64,000 nt of DNA from Gemmobacter sp. 24YEA27 (GTDB lineage: Bacteria > Pseudomonadota > Alphaproteobacteria > Rhodobacterales > Rhodobacteraceae). Each line of letters starts with the position of its first letter. The first letter of the stretch is position 1. The translations under genes and the position numbers were made by a program. The notes beneath the pieces were generated by a model that was given only the letters and a program-made list of their open reading frames with translations, had not been told where the DNA came from and ran no database searches. The stretch covers positions 1,236,501-1,300,500 of the forward strand of contig NZ_JASJPW010000001.1 in NCBI RefSeq assembly GCF_030052995.1. The letters run 5' to 3'. This document shows positions 56,279 through 64,000 of this stretch, in pieces.

Positions 56279-58440
56279 TCAGAACTTTCCGGCGTTCCAG
56301 AACAGGGTCTCGCCCGAACTGTCATCGACGCCGTCATTATCGGTGACGATCCAGGCATTGCCCTCGTGATCGAATGCCAGACCCTCGACCTTGTCGACCA
56401 CATAGCCATTGGTCAGCGATTTCAGCTCAGGGATCAGGTCGCGAACCTCTTCCTTGGTGATGACGGGCAGGGTCTCGCCCAGTTTCACCGGCTTCAGATC
56501 GGCCAGCTTCACGCGGAAGATCTTTTTCACCACCGCCGCATCGCCGATCAGATTGTCACGTTCGATGACATAGGCATGATCGCCATGGACGGTCAGTTCC
56601 GACAGCCCCATCCAGCCCTCGCCCTTCGGCTCCAGCGGATAGGCGACGGCGCTCCATTCCTTTGCGTCAAGGTCATAGGCCAGCAGCTTCACCTGACCCT
56701 TCGGATCATCGCCCCATTCGCGCTGCATCGCCACCCAGAGCACATTGCCGACCTTCGCGATCCCTTCGGCGCCAAACCGGGTCTGATGCGCCAGCAGTTC
56801 AACCGGCAGCGAGATCTCTTCCCTGATCTCGCCCTTTGCATTCACGCGCAGGATCGCATGCGGCACCAGTTTCTCGGCATTGCCCTCATTCGCCAGCCAG
56901 AAGCCGCCTTCGCCATCCGAGGTCAGCCCTTCGATATCGAGCTTCTGCGCCGGCTGGCCGCCGCGCGTCACCACGGTCTGGGCGACGATCTTCGCCGGGC
57001 TTTGCGTGATGTCGATCTCATAGATCGAGGGCATTGCCGAATAGACGCTGTCGGAGGCGGCGAAAAGGCGGCCTTCGACGCCCTCAACCGAGGCCAGCGC
57101 CCCAAGCGCGCCCCAGCCGATCAGCTTCTCTGCCCCGGCAGAGGTCAGCATCGGATAGGCGGGCGCGGCATCGGTCAGCTCATAGATCATCACATGCGCC
57201 CGTGCGGCGCCGTCCTCGCCCAGATCGGCCTCATTCGCGGTAACCAGCAGGTTGCGCGAAGGGATTGCCATCACGCCTTCGGGCGAAATCCCCGAGGGCA
57301 GCAGCTGGGTCAGTTTCGGGGCGGCAAGGTCGGTCACATCATAGACCGCCGCGACCGAGCCGCGCTCGGACAGAACGAACAGATAGGGCGTATCGCCGAA
57401 ACGGGCGAATTCCATGCCCTCCGGCTCGATCCCTTTGGCTTTCGAGCGTTTTTCGGGGTAATGGCCGATCCCGATGATTGCATGTTCCAGGCTGTTGCCG
57501 GAATCCCAGATAATCGTGCCGTCCTTTTTCCAGATCGTGAAGCCGCGGGAGCCGCCCTTCCAGTCGCCTTCATTGGCGGTTGCGAAATGGTCATTGTCGA
57601 TCCATTGCACGCCATCGGGTTCGCGCGGGAGCGGGTCGGTTGTGGTGGTGAAGTCGAGCTTGCCGTCGGTTTTGGTATCGACATTCTCCAGCACGACCTC
57701 GCCGGCAGAGAAATGCGCGGCGATCTGGCCGTCCGCGCCGATCACCACGATATGGTTGTTTTCCTGCAGCGTGACGACGATCTCGCCGGCCGCATTGATA
57801 TCGACGAATTCCGGTTCGGGATCTTCGCCGCCAATGCTTGCAAGGCCGGTCATGTCGATCTTTTGCATGGCCGCGCAATCGGGGCGCCGTCTTTCAGCGG
57901 CAGCTTTACCACATAGCCCGCCGGCATCTGCGGCAGCCCGCCATCGCCCAGGTCTTCATCGCGCTCATTCTCGATCGCGACGGCGATAAAGCTTTCATCT
58001 GGTGCCACCGCGACCGAATCCGGCTGACCGCCCAGATCGCAGGATCCGGTCTCGGTTGCCGTTGCAATGTCGATGATCGCGAGACGGCCCGAGGGATTGG
58101 CATAGCTTTCCGAGGTATTGACCCCCACCACGGCCTTGTCGCCGATGATATAGGCGGTGGTCGGCTCGCCATGCAGGTCGATATTGCCAAGCGGTTTCGG
58201 GGCTTTGGCATCGGTGATGTCGATCAGGCCAACGCCGCCCAGCGGGCTGTCGGTATAGATCAGCGTGTTGCCGTCCTTCGAGACCGAGATGATCTCGGCC
58301 GAGGATTCACGCGATTTGTCCTCGCCATCGGCCATATTGGCGATGACCGGGAAAGACGCGATGCGGTTGAAGCTCTGGGAGAGCGCCGGGCTCGCCAGCA
58401 GGGCGAAAACGGAAACTGCGGAAAGCAGGCGGGGGGTCAT
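56279..58440 (-). pseudogene. secreted esterase-like-activity-of-phytase family protein, single frameshift
   Basis: An exported protein in two frames. The first (from ATG 58440) has a signal peptide and a propeller-like domain (DGNTLIYTDSPLGGVGLIDITD, GRLAIIDIATATETGSCDLGGQPDSVAVAPDE). It ends early at 57850. The second frame continues from about 57880: CAAMQKIDMTGLASIGGEDPEPEFVDIN, then the phytase-like domain with DIEGLTSDGEGGFWLANEG and VEGLAFDHEGNAWIVTDNDGVDD. One missing base in the G-run 57881-57884 explains the break, and the restored protein has about 720 residues, as in relatives. A base-calling error is likely. Confidence 0.83.
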
Positions 58441-58518
58441 GGCAGCACCTCAGGTCGTTGCGACCTGTTCCCTAACCGCCGATTGCAACAGCGGGGTGAA
58501 GGTGACGACCGACCCGGC

Positions 58519-59562
58519 TCAGAGCCATTTCTTCCAGCGAAAGAACATCCAGGGCGCCACAGCCGAAACGACCATCATCACCAGCGCCGCCGGATAGCCC
58601 CATTTCACCGCAAGTTCCGGCATATGTTCGAAATTCATGCCATAGATGCTGGCGATCAGGGTCGGTGGCAGGAAGACGAAGGCCACCACCGAGAAGACCT
58701 TGATGATGTCGGACTGGCGGATATTGATCACACCCAGCGTCGCATCCAGCTGAAACCGCACTTTCTCTGCCTGCACCGCCGCCACTTCGCGCAAGGACCG
58801 CACGTCATGGATCAGGCTTTTCAGCTGATCGCGATCGATGCCCTTAAGCGCCTCTTTCGCGGCCACAGCGCCGGGCACCGAAAGATAGCCCAGCACCCGC
58901 TGGATCGTCGCAAGGCTTTCATTGATCTTGCCATTGCGGTCTTCGGCAGCCCCGATCCGGGTCACCACGCCCGACAGCGCATCGCTGGCGGCCTTGCGGC
59001 TGTCAAAGATCGTCTTTGACAGATCATCCAGCTGGCGGGCCTCGTTTTCCAGGATATCGGCAAGCCGGTCGACCATCGCCTCCATCAGCCCGAGAAGGGT
59101 CGCGATCCCGGTCGAACAGGGGGTGTCATGGCGCGCCGCCCAATCGGCGAAAAACGCGAAAGAGCCGGGGCGGTGGTAATGCACCGTCACCAGCCGGGCG
59201 GGTTGCACCATGAAGGTCACCGGCCCGATCATGAGCTGTTTCATATCGGGCGAGGCCAGCACCTGGGCGGTCAGATACAGCACGCCATCCTCGACATAGA
59301 TCCGCGACGAGGGCTCGATTTCCTGCATATCTTCGCGGGTCGGGATGCCAAAGCCGAGCGCGTTCTCGATCAGGTATTCCTCGGCATGGGTCGGCGCCTC
59401 GATGTCGATCCAGACCATATCGCGCAGCGCCGCAGTGGCGGCAGAGCTGTCCCCCGGCAGAACCGGGGTTTCGGGGCTGAGCCGGCCAAAGGTCGCGGGG
59501 ATGAAGTTTTCCGGCGGGACGGAAGCCAGCCGCATGCCCTGGCTCTGAAAGCCTCTGATCAT
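58519..59562 (-). CDS. magnesium transporter CorA family protein
   Basis: A 347-residue CorA-type divalent cation channel. A large cytoplasmic N-terminal domain (VWIDIEAPTHAEEYLIENALGFGIPTREDMQEIEPSSRIY) is followed by a long stalk helix and two membrane helices at the C terminus. The pore signature GMN occurs in IASIYGMNFEHMPE, and a basic end (RWKKWL) follows. It is on the same strand as the phytase-like gene but separated by 79 bases. Identification is firm. Confidence 0.95.
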   Translation of the reverse strand: MIRGFQSQGMRLASVPPENFIPATFGRLSPETPVLPGDSSAATAALRDMVWIDIEAPTHAEEYLIENALGFGIPTREDMQEIEPSSRIYVEDGVLYLTAQVLASPDMKQLMIGPVTFMVQPARLVTVHYHRPGSFAFFADWAARHDTPCSTGIATLLGLMEAMVDRLADILENEARQLDDLSKTIFDSRKAASDALSGVVTRIGAAEDRNGKINESLATIQRVLGYLSVPGAVAAKEALKGIDRDQLKSLIHDVRSLREVAAVQAEKVRFQLDATLGVINIRQSDIIKVFSVVAFVFLPPTLIASIYGMNFEHMPELAVKWGYPAALVMMVVSAVAPWMFFRWKKWL

Positions 59563-59710
59563 ATCCGGACGCCCCTGTTTGCTGCCAGCGCCCTGCGCCG
59601 GGATCAGCGGCGAGATTAGCGCCGCATCTCGGCAGAGAAAAGCCCGGGCCCGCCTGGCGGATCCGGAGTTTTCTCCCGACTGTTTCCCTGACTGGTCCCC
59701 GGGGACGGGG

Positions 59711-61895
59711 TCAGGCGGCCCTGGTTTCGCCGGGCTGGCCGTAAAAGCTCGTGCCGTTTTCCGCCATCTCGCGCAGAAGGGCGGGAGCCTCGAAGCGGTG
59801 CCCGAATTGCGCGGTCAGCTCGCGGCAGATCTGCACGGCACGCGCCGCCCCGATGATGTCGAGCCAGCCGAATGGCCCGCCTGACCAGGGCGCAAACCCC
59901 CAGCCCAGGATCGCGCCGACATCACCTTCGCGGATATCGGTCAACACACCTTCCTCCAGCGCCCGGACAGCCTCCAGCACCTGCGCCATCATCAGCCGGT
60001 GCTGCACATCTGTAAGCGAGAGCTGCACCTTGTCGGCGGGGTATTTCCCGGCCAGCCCCTCCCAGAGCCCCAGGCGTTCGCCCTTGTCGCTGTAATCATA
60101 AAACCCGGCATTGGTCTTGCGGCCCAGCCGTCCCTGATCCGCCATCCAGAAGATCACCCTGTCGACCGCCTCATCGGGATAATCGGCGCCCATCGCGGCT
60201 TTGGTGGCCTTCGCGATCTTCACCCCAAGCTCGATCGAGGTCTCATCGACAAGCTGCAACGGCCCAAGCGGCATCCCCAGAAGTTTCGCGGCATTTTCGA
60301 CCAGCGCCGGTTCGGTGCCTTCGGCGACCATGCGGATGCCTTCGTTGATGTACGGAATGATGCAGCGATTGGCGTAGAAGAAGCGCGCATCATTGACCAC
60401 AATCGGCGTCTTGCGGATCTGGCGCACGAAATCGAGCGCCTTCGCTACGGCGCGGTCTCCGGTTTTCCTGCCGCGAATGATCTCGACCAGCATCATCTTG
60501 TCGACGGGGCTGAAGAAATGGATGCCGATGTAATTTTCGGGGCGCGCACTCGCCGCCGCCAGCCCGGTGATCGGGAGGGTCGAGGTATTGGTCGCGAAAA
60601 TGACCTCCGGACCTGCGGCCTCTTCGGCCAGCTTTGTGACGCCTGCCTTGACCTTCGGGTCTTCGAACACCGCCTCGACGATCAGGTCGACCCCTTTCAG
60701 GCTGGCATAATCGGTGTGGCGGTGATGAGGCCCAGCACCTCGTCTTTCCTCGCAGCCGTCACCTTGCCACGCTTCTCGCCCTTGTCGAGCAGGCTTTCCG
60801 AATGCGCGCGGCCCCGGTCGGCGGCCTCTTGCGTCGCGTCGATAAGCACGACCTCGATCCCGGCATTGGCCGCGACATAGGCGATACCGGCGCCCATCAT
60901 GCCGGCGCCCAGCACGCCCAGCCGCTTCACCGTCTGATCGGCGACTTTGGGCCGGTTCGCGCCCTTCTCAAGCGCTTCTTTGTTGATGAACAAAGACCGG
61001 ATCATTGCTGAAGAAGACGGGTTCATCAGCACAGAGGTAAACTGGCGTGCCTCGATCTTCAGCGCCTGGTCAAAGGGCACCAGCGAGCCTTCATAAACCG
61101 CCGATAGCAGCGCCTTCGCCGCCGGAAACACGCCTTGCGTCTTGCCGTTCACCATGGCCGAGGCGCCGACAAAGGTCATGAACCCTGCCGGATGATAGGG
61201 CGCGCCGCCGGGGAATTTATACCCTTTGTCATCCCAGGGCTTCACCAGATCCGCGTCTTTCGCGGCCAGAACCCAGGCCTTTGCGGCCCCGATCAGATCA
61301 TCCGCGGGCACCACCTCATCAATCAGCCCGGCCGCTTTCGCGCCCTTCGGATCCGAAAGCTTGCCTTCCAGCAGGATGGGTGCGGCCATCATCGCGCCAA
61401 GCTTCCGCGACACCCGCGTGGTGCCGCCGCCGCCGGGAAGATACCAACCTTGATTTCCGGCAATCCGATCTTCGCCTTCGGGTTATCGGCGGCAAAGATG
61501 CGATGGGTGGCCAGCGGCAGCTCCAGCCCGATGCCGAGCGCGGTGCCGGGCAGCGCCGCCACGATGGGTTTGGCCCCCTTTTTCGTCCTGAAATCCATGC
61601 CCGCGAGTTCGATCTTGCGCAGCACAGTATGCATCTGCATCACGCCGTCAAAGATCGCCTGGGCACCCCCCGCCCGCATCCCCGCCAGCACATTCAGATC
61701 CATGCCGCCGGCGAAATCCTTCTTGCCCGAGGTGATCACCACCCCCTTCACGGCCATGTCGGCCAGCGCCCGGTCGATCAGTGCATCAAGTTCGGCAAAA
61801 CCCGCCATCGACATGACATTCATCGACTTGCCCGGGGTGTCCCAGGTGATGGTCGCCACGCCGTCTGCGTCGAGATCCCAGATGAAATCAGCCAT
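59711..61895 (-). pseudogene. FadJ-like 3-hydroxyacyl-CoA dehydrogenase/enoyl-CoA hydratase, two frameshifts
   Basis: A bifunctional beta-oxidation enzyme in three frames. Part 1 (from ATG 61895) is the enoyl-CoA hydratase: VITSGKKDFAGGMDL and GTALGIGLELPLATHRIFA. Part 2 carries RKLGAMMAAPILLEG and the NAD-binding GVLGAGMMGAGIAYVAANAG. Part 3 has the dehydrogenase FATNTSTLPITGLA, IHFFSPVDKMMLVEII and the C-terminal helical domain. The breaks are near 61434 (PGGGGTTR expected) and near 60713 (TPDYASLKG expected); each is repaired by adding one base. The restored 728-residue protein is normal. It is the third gene of a thiolase-cupin-fadJ operon. Confidence 0.85.
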
Positions 61896-62370
61896 TTTCC
61901 TCTCCCTCGGGCTGCCAGGGGCGCCCGTCCTTATGGGTGCAAACACCGGCGCCATCTGTGACGGTCAGCACCATGTCGACATCTGAATAGGTCACCACCT
62001 CTTCGCGGGCCTTCGCGCCGATGACGACGAACACCGCCGGCGTATCTCCCCGGTTGATGAATTGATGCCCGTCCGGCGTCCCGGCGGGAAAACCGGCGCA
62101 ATCGCCCACGCGCATGATCTCTTCACCGTCATCGGTGATCATCACGCATTCGCCCGCCACCATCAGGACGAATTCGTCTTCCGCGCTGTGCCAATGGCGT
62201 AAACTCGACAGCGCGCCGGGTTTCAGCGTCACGAGATTGACGCCGAATTGCGTCAGCCCTGCCGCCTGACCGAGCCGCAGGCTTGAGCGCCCCTCCATCA
62301 TTTCAGCATAGGGCGAGGGGTAGATGGAGCCGGTCTTGACCGGAACCTTTGTCAGATCGAGCTTTTTCAT
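61888..62370 (-). CDS. cupin domain-containing protein
   Basis: A 160-residue single-cupin protein. The metal-binding motifs are LRHWHSAEDEFVLMVAGECVMITDDGEE and FPAGTPDGHQFINRGDTPAVF. Many relatives bind a divalent metal, but the role is unknown. Its ATG overlaps the thiolase stop (TGATG) and its end overlaps the fadJ start region, so it is translated with the beta-oxidation genes. Confidence 0.88.
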   Translation of the reverse strand: MKKLDLTKVPVKTGSIYPSPYAEMMEGRSSLRLGQAAGLTQFGVNLVTLKPGALSSLRHWHSAEDEFVLMVAGECVMITDDGEEIMRVGDCAGFPAGTPDGHQFINRGDTPAVFVVIGAKAREEVVTYSDVDMVLTVTDGAGVCTHKDGRPWQPEGEENG

Positions 62371-63581
62371 CAGACCCTCTCGATGATGGTGGCGGCGCCC
62401 ATCCCCGATGCGATGCACAAAGTGGCAAGGCCGAGGGTCAGATCGCGCCGCTCCATTTCGTCCAGCAGCGTGCCGATGATGATCGCGCCCGAAGCGCCCA
62501 GCGGGTGCCCCATCGCGATCGCCCCGCCATTTACGTTCACGCGATCGGGCGAGACGTTGAACGCCTGCATGAACCGCAAAACCACCGCAGCAAAGGCCTC
62601 ATTGACCTCGAACAGGTCGATATCGCCGATTCTGAGGCCGGACTCCTTCAGGATTTTTTCCGTCACCGGCACCGGGCCGGTCAGCATGATCGTCGGATCG
62701 GTGCCGATCTTGGCGGTGGCGCGGATCCGCGCGCGCGGCTTCAGCCCATGCGCTTTGCCAAACGCGGCATTGCCGATCAGCACCGCCGCCGCGCCATCGA
62801 CAATCCCCGAGGAATTCCCGGCATGGTGGATATGGTTCACACGCTCCAGCTCGGGGTATTTCATCAGGGCAATCCTGTCGAAACCGGGCATTACCTCGCC
62901 GATGTCTCTGAAACTGGCTTTCAGCGCGCCCAGGGCCTCGGCCGTGGTGCCGGGGCGCATATACTCGTCATAGTCAAGGATGGTGAGCCCGTTGATATCT
63001 TTGACCGGCACGATGGATTTTGCGAAACGCTGATCCGCCCAGGCCGCCGCCGCCCGGGCCTGGCTTTCGGCGGCCAGCTGGTCTGCCGCTGCGCGCGAAA
63101 TGCCGAATTTTGTCGCGATGATATCCGCGGAAATCCCCTGCGGCACGAAATGGGTTTTAAAGGTCAGCGCCGGGTCCACCGCAATCGCTGCCCCGTCCGA
63201 GCCCATGGCGACCCGGCTCATCATCTCGACGCCACCGGCGATATAGGCCTGCCCCGCGCCGGCCTTCACCTGGTTGGCGGCAAGGTTCACCGCCTCCATG
63301 CCGCTGGCACAAAACCGGTTGATCGAGAGGCCGGGGATCGCCTCGTCCAGATCCGAGAGCAGCACCGCCGAGCGCGCCAGGCAGCCGCCCTGTTCCCCCA
63401 CTTGCGTGACATTGCCCCAGATCACATCCTCGACCGCATGGCCTTGCAGCCCGTTGCGGGTCTGCACCGCGTTCAGCATCTGCGCCGAAAGCGCGACCGA
63501 GGTGACCTCATGCAGCGCGCCATCCGGGCGCCCGCGCCCGCGCGGGCTGCGCAAGGCGTCATAGATATAGGCGTCAGTCAT
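62370..63581 (-). CDS. acetyl-CoA C-acyltransferase (thiolase)
   Basis: A 403-residue thiolase of the beta-oxidation type, which splits 3-ketoacyl-CoA to acetyl-CoA. The acylated Cys lies in INRFCASGMEAV (Cys about 91), the thiolase signature is NVNGGAIAMGHPLGASGA, and the second catalytic Cys is in LCIASGMGAA near the end. GGAGGAAAG precedes the ATG. It heads the thiolase-cupin-fadJ operon. Confidence 0.95.
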   Translation of the reverse strand: MTDAYIYDALRSPRGRGRPDGALHEVTSVALSAQMLNAVQTRNGLQGHAVEDVIWGNVTQVGEQGGCLARSAVLLSDLDEAIPGLSINRFCASGMEAVNLAANQVKAGAGQAYIAGGVEMMSRVAMGSDGAAIAVDPALTFKTHFVPQGISADIIATKFGISRAAADQLAAESQARAAAAWADQRFAKSIVPVKDINGLTILDYDEYMRPGTTAEALGALKASFRDIGEVMPGFDRIALMKYPELERVNHIHHAGNSSGIVDGAAAVLIGNAAFGKAHGLKPRARIRATAKIGTDPTIMLTGPVPVTEKILKESGLRIGDIDLFEVNEAFAAVVLRFMQAFNVSPDRVNVNGGAIAMGHPLGASGAIIIGTLLDEMERRDLTLGLATLCIASGMGAATIIERV

Positions 63582-64000
63582 CGTCTTTCCTCCATCCGTC
63601 TCAGGCCGGACCTCTCACGGGCCGTCACAATCGCAGGTCAGGTCGCAGCCTGGTGTCGATTTCCGTCCAATACAGTCACTTGCGCCGTCGGGGCCGGGAG
63701 GGGCAGGGATCGCTTTCGCAGCCATTCCGGCCTCAGTCTGATGCCGCTGTCCTGTTCATCTTCTTGTCTTTGGTGGATTTGCGCAATGATACCGCTGCGT
63801 CACGACATCTCGTAAAACGCATGCGGAGCAGCGGCAGCGCGGGCGAGGGTGCGCTGATTGCCGACCCTTTGTTTCGCGTATTCTCGAAGGCTTAAGGCCT
63901 GGGAAGAAGAGAAAGGGCTGGAGGTTGTTCACTTTGGGATGAAGCAGAGGAAGGTGAAGCGGGGCGTGTAGCCCCGAAGAAAGTACTGCGCTTCTTCGGT
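63582..64000. other. right-end intergenic region, no confident gene
   Basis: The thiolase promoter should lie here but is not clear. A plus-strand frame at 63653-63895 (80 codons) has no recognisable domain and no good ribosome binding site, so it is not called. CCGAAGAA (63974-63981) and TTCTTCGG (63992-63999) form an inverted repeat at the window end, and ATGAAGCAGAGG at about 63937 could start a gene cut by the edge. Confidence 0.4.

Noticed and set aside
56366..57916. 516-codon plus-strand open frame opposite the phytase-like gene
   Set aside because: Antisense shadow with no domain or good start; the minus-strand protein has clear family motifs.
63653..63895. 80-codon frame near the right edge
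   Set aside because: No recognisable domain or ribosome binding site, so not called as a gene.

Overview
The window is about 64 kb of GC-rich chromosome from an alphaproteobacterium, most likely a member of the Rhodobacteraceae (Rhodobacter/Paracoccus/Gemmobacter-type). The clues are the groESL operon under a CIRCE element, the TauE/SafE plus TIGR02186 pair, the Hsp20-DUF1150 pair, DUF817, the UbiK-type BMFP protein, the NifU-type scaffold and the family-typical gene neighbourhoods. No rRNA, tRNA, CRISPR array, phage or intact insertion sequence was seen. Genus and species cannot be fixed from the sequence alone.

Layout. 0-5 kb: 3' part of purK, a frameshifted lipase-like gene, an iron-permease-family protein, a GreA/GreB-like factor, then groES-groEL with a bidirectional terminator and CIRCE. 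5-12 kb: TraB/GumN protein, succinate-semialdehyde dehydrogenase, a small envelope protein, a family II pyrophosphatase, a YegD-like Hsp70, YdcH, and hsp20-DUF1150 behind a heat-shock-type promoter. 12-23 kb: a dead sat-cysC gene, a peroxiredoxin-like/2OG-Fe(II) oxygenase fusion, trxB, an Lrp regulator, an lgt-midA-pgeF operon, ubiK, a VOC protein and the TauE-TIGR02186 operon. 23-27 kb: a completely decayed nucleoside (BMP-type) ABC transporter operon that runs into a purine-nucleoside phosphorylase remnant. 27-35 kb: tsaB-rimI, nifU, a 54-residue protein, dgkA, a manganese (yybP-ykoY) riboswitch with mntP, a secreted trypsin-like protease, a universal stress protein, two hotdog thioesterases, a MerR regulator and an esterase. 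36-43 kb: a di-heme oxidoreductase/imelysin/DUF1513 operon (iron-uptake type) followed by exbB-exbD-tonB, so outer-membrane iron uptake and its energy supply are close together. 43-51 kb: a LacI-regulated monosaccharide ABC transporter operon whose downstream part (two GMC oxidoreductases and an unknown gene) has decayed, leaving one intact Dabb gene. 51-53 kb: a gene graveyard (Gfo/Idh/MocA oxidoreductase, CoA-transferase, enoyl-CoA hydratase). 53-64 kb: CHAD protein, esterase, DUF817, a secreted phytase-like protein, CorA, and a thiolase-cupin-FadJ beta-oxidation operon.

Two kinds of broken gene should be kept apart. Six genes (lipase, mntP, a PaaI thioesterase, the DUF817 gene, the phytase-like gene and fadJ, the last with two lesions) are well conserved along their whole length and are interrupted only by apparent loss of single bases, nearly all in short G/C runs. 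All seven lesions have the same sign, which suggests base-calling or assembly errors. By contrast sat-cysC, the BMP operon, the GMC genes and the CoA-transferase cluster show large internal deletions, several stops and chimeric joins: real genome decay.

Regulation visible in the sequence includes CIRCE/HrcA (groESL), an RpoH-like promoter (hsp20), a manganese riboswitch plus a Fur/Mur-like palindrome (mntP), LacI-type operators between the sugar ABC operon and its regulator, and many strong hairpins at gene ends. No clearly new multi-gene system was found. The most interesting items are the decaying operons, the small conserved-looking proteins and the near-perfect long hairpins.
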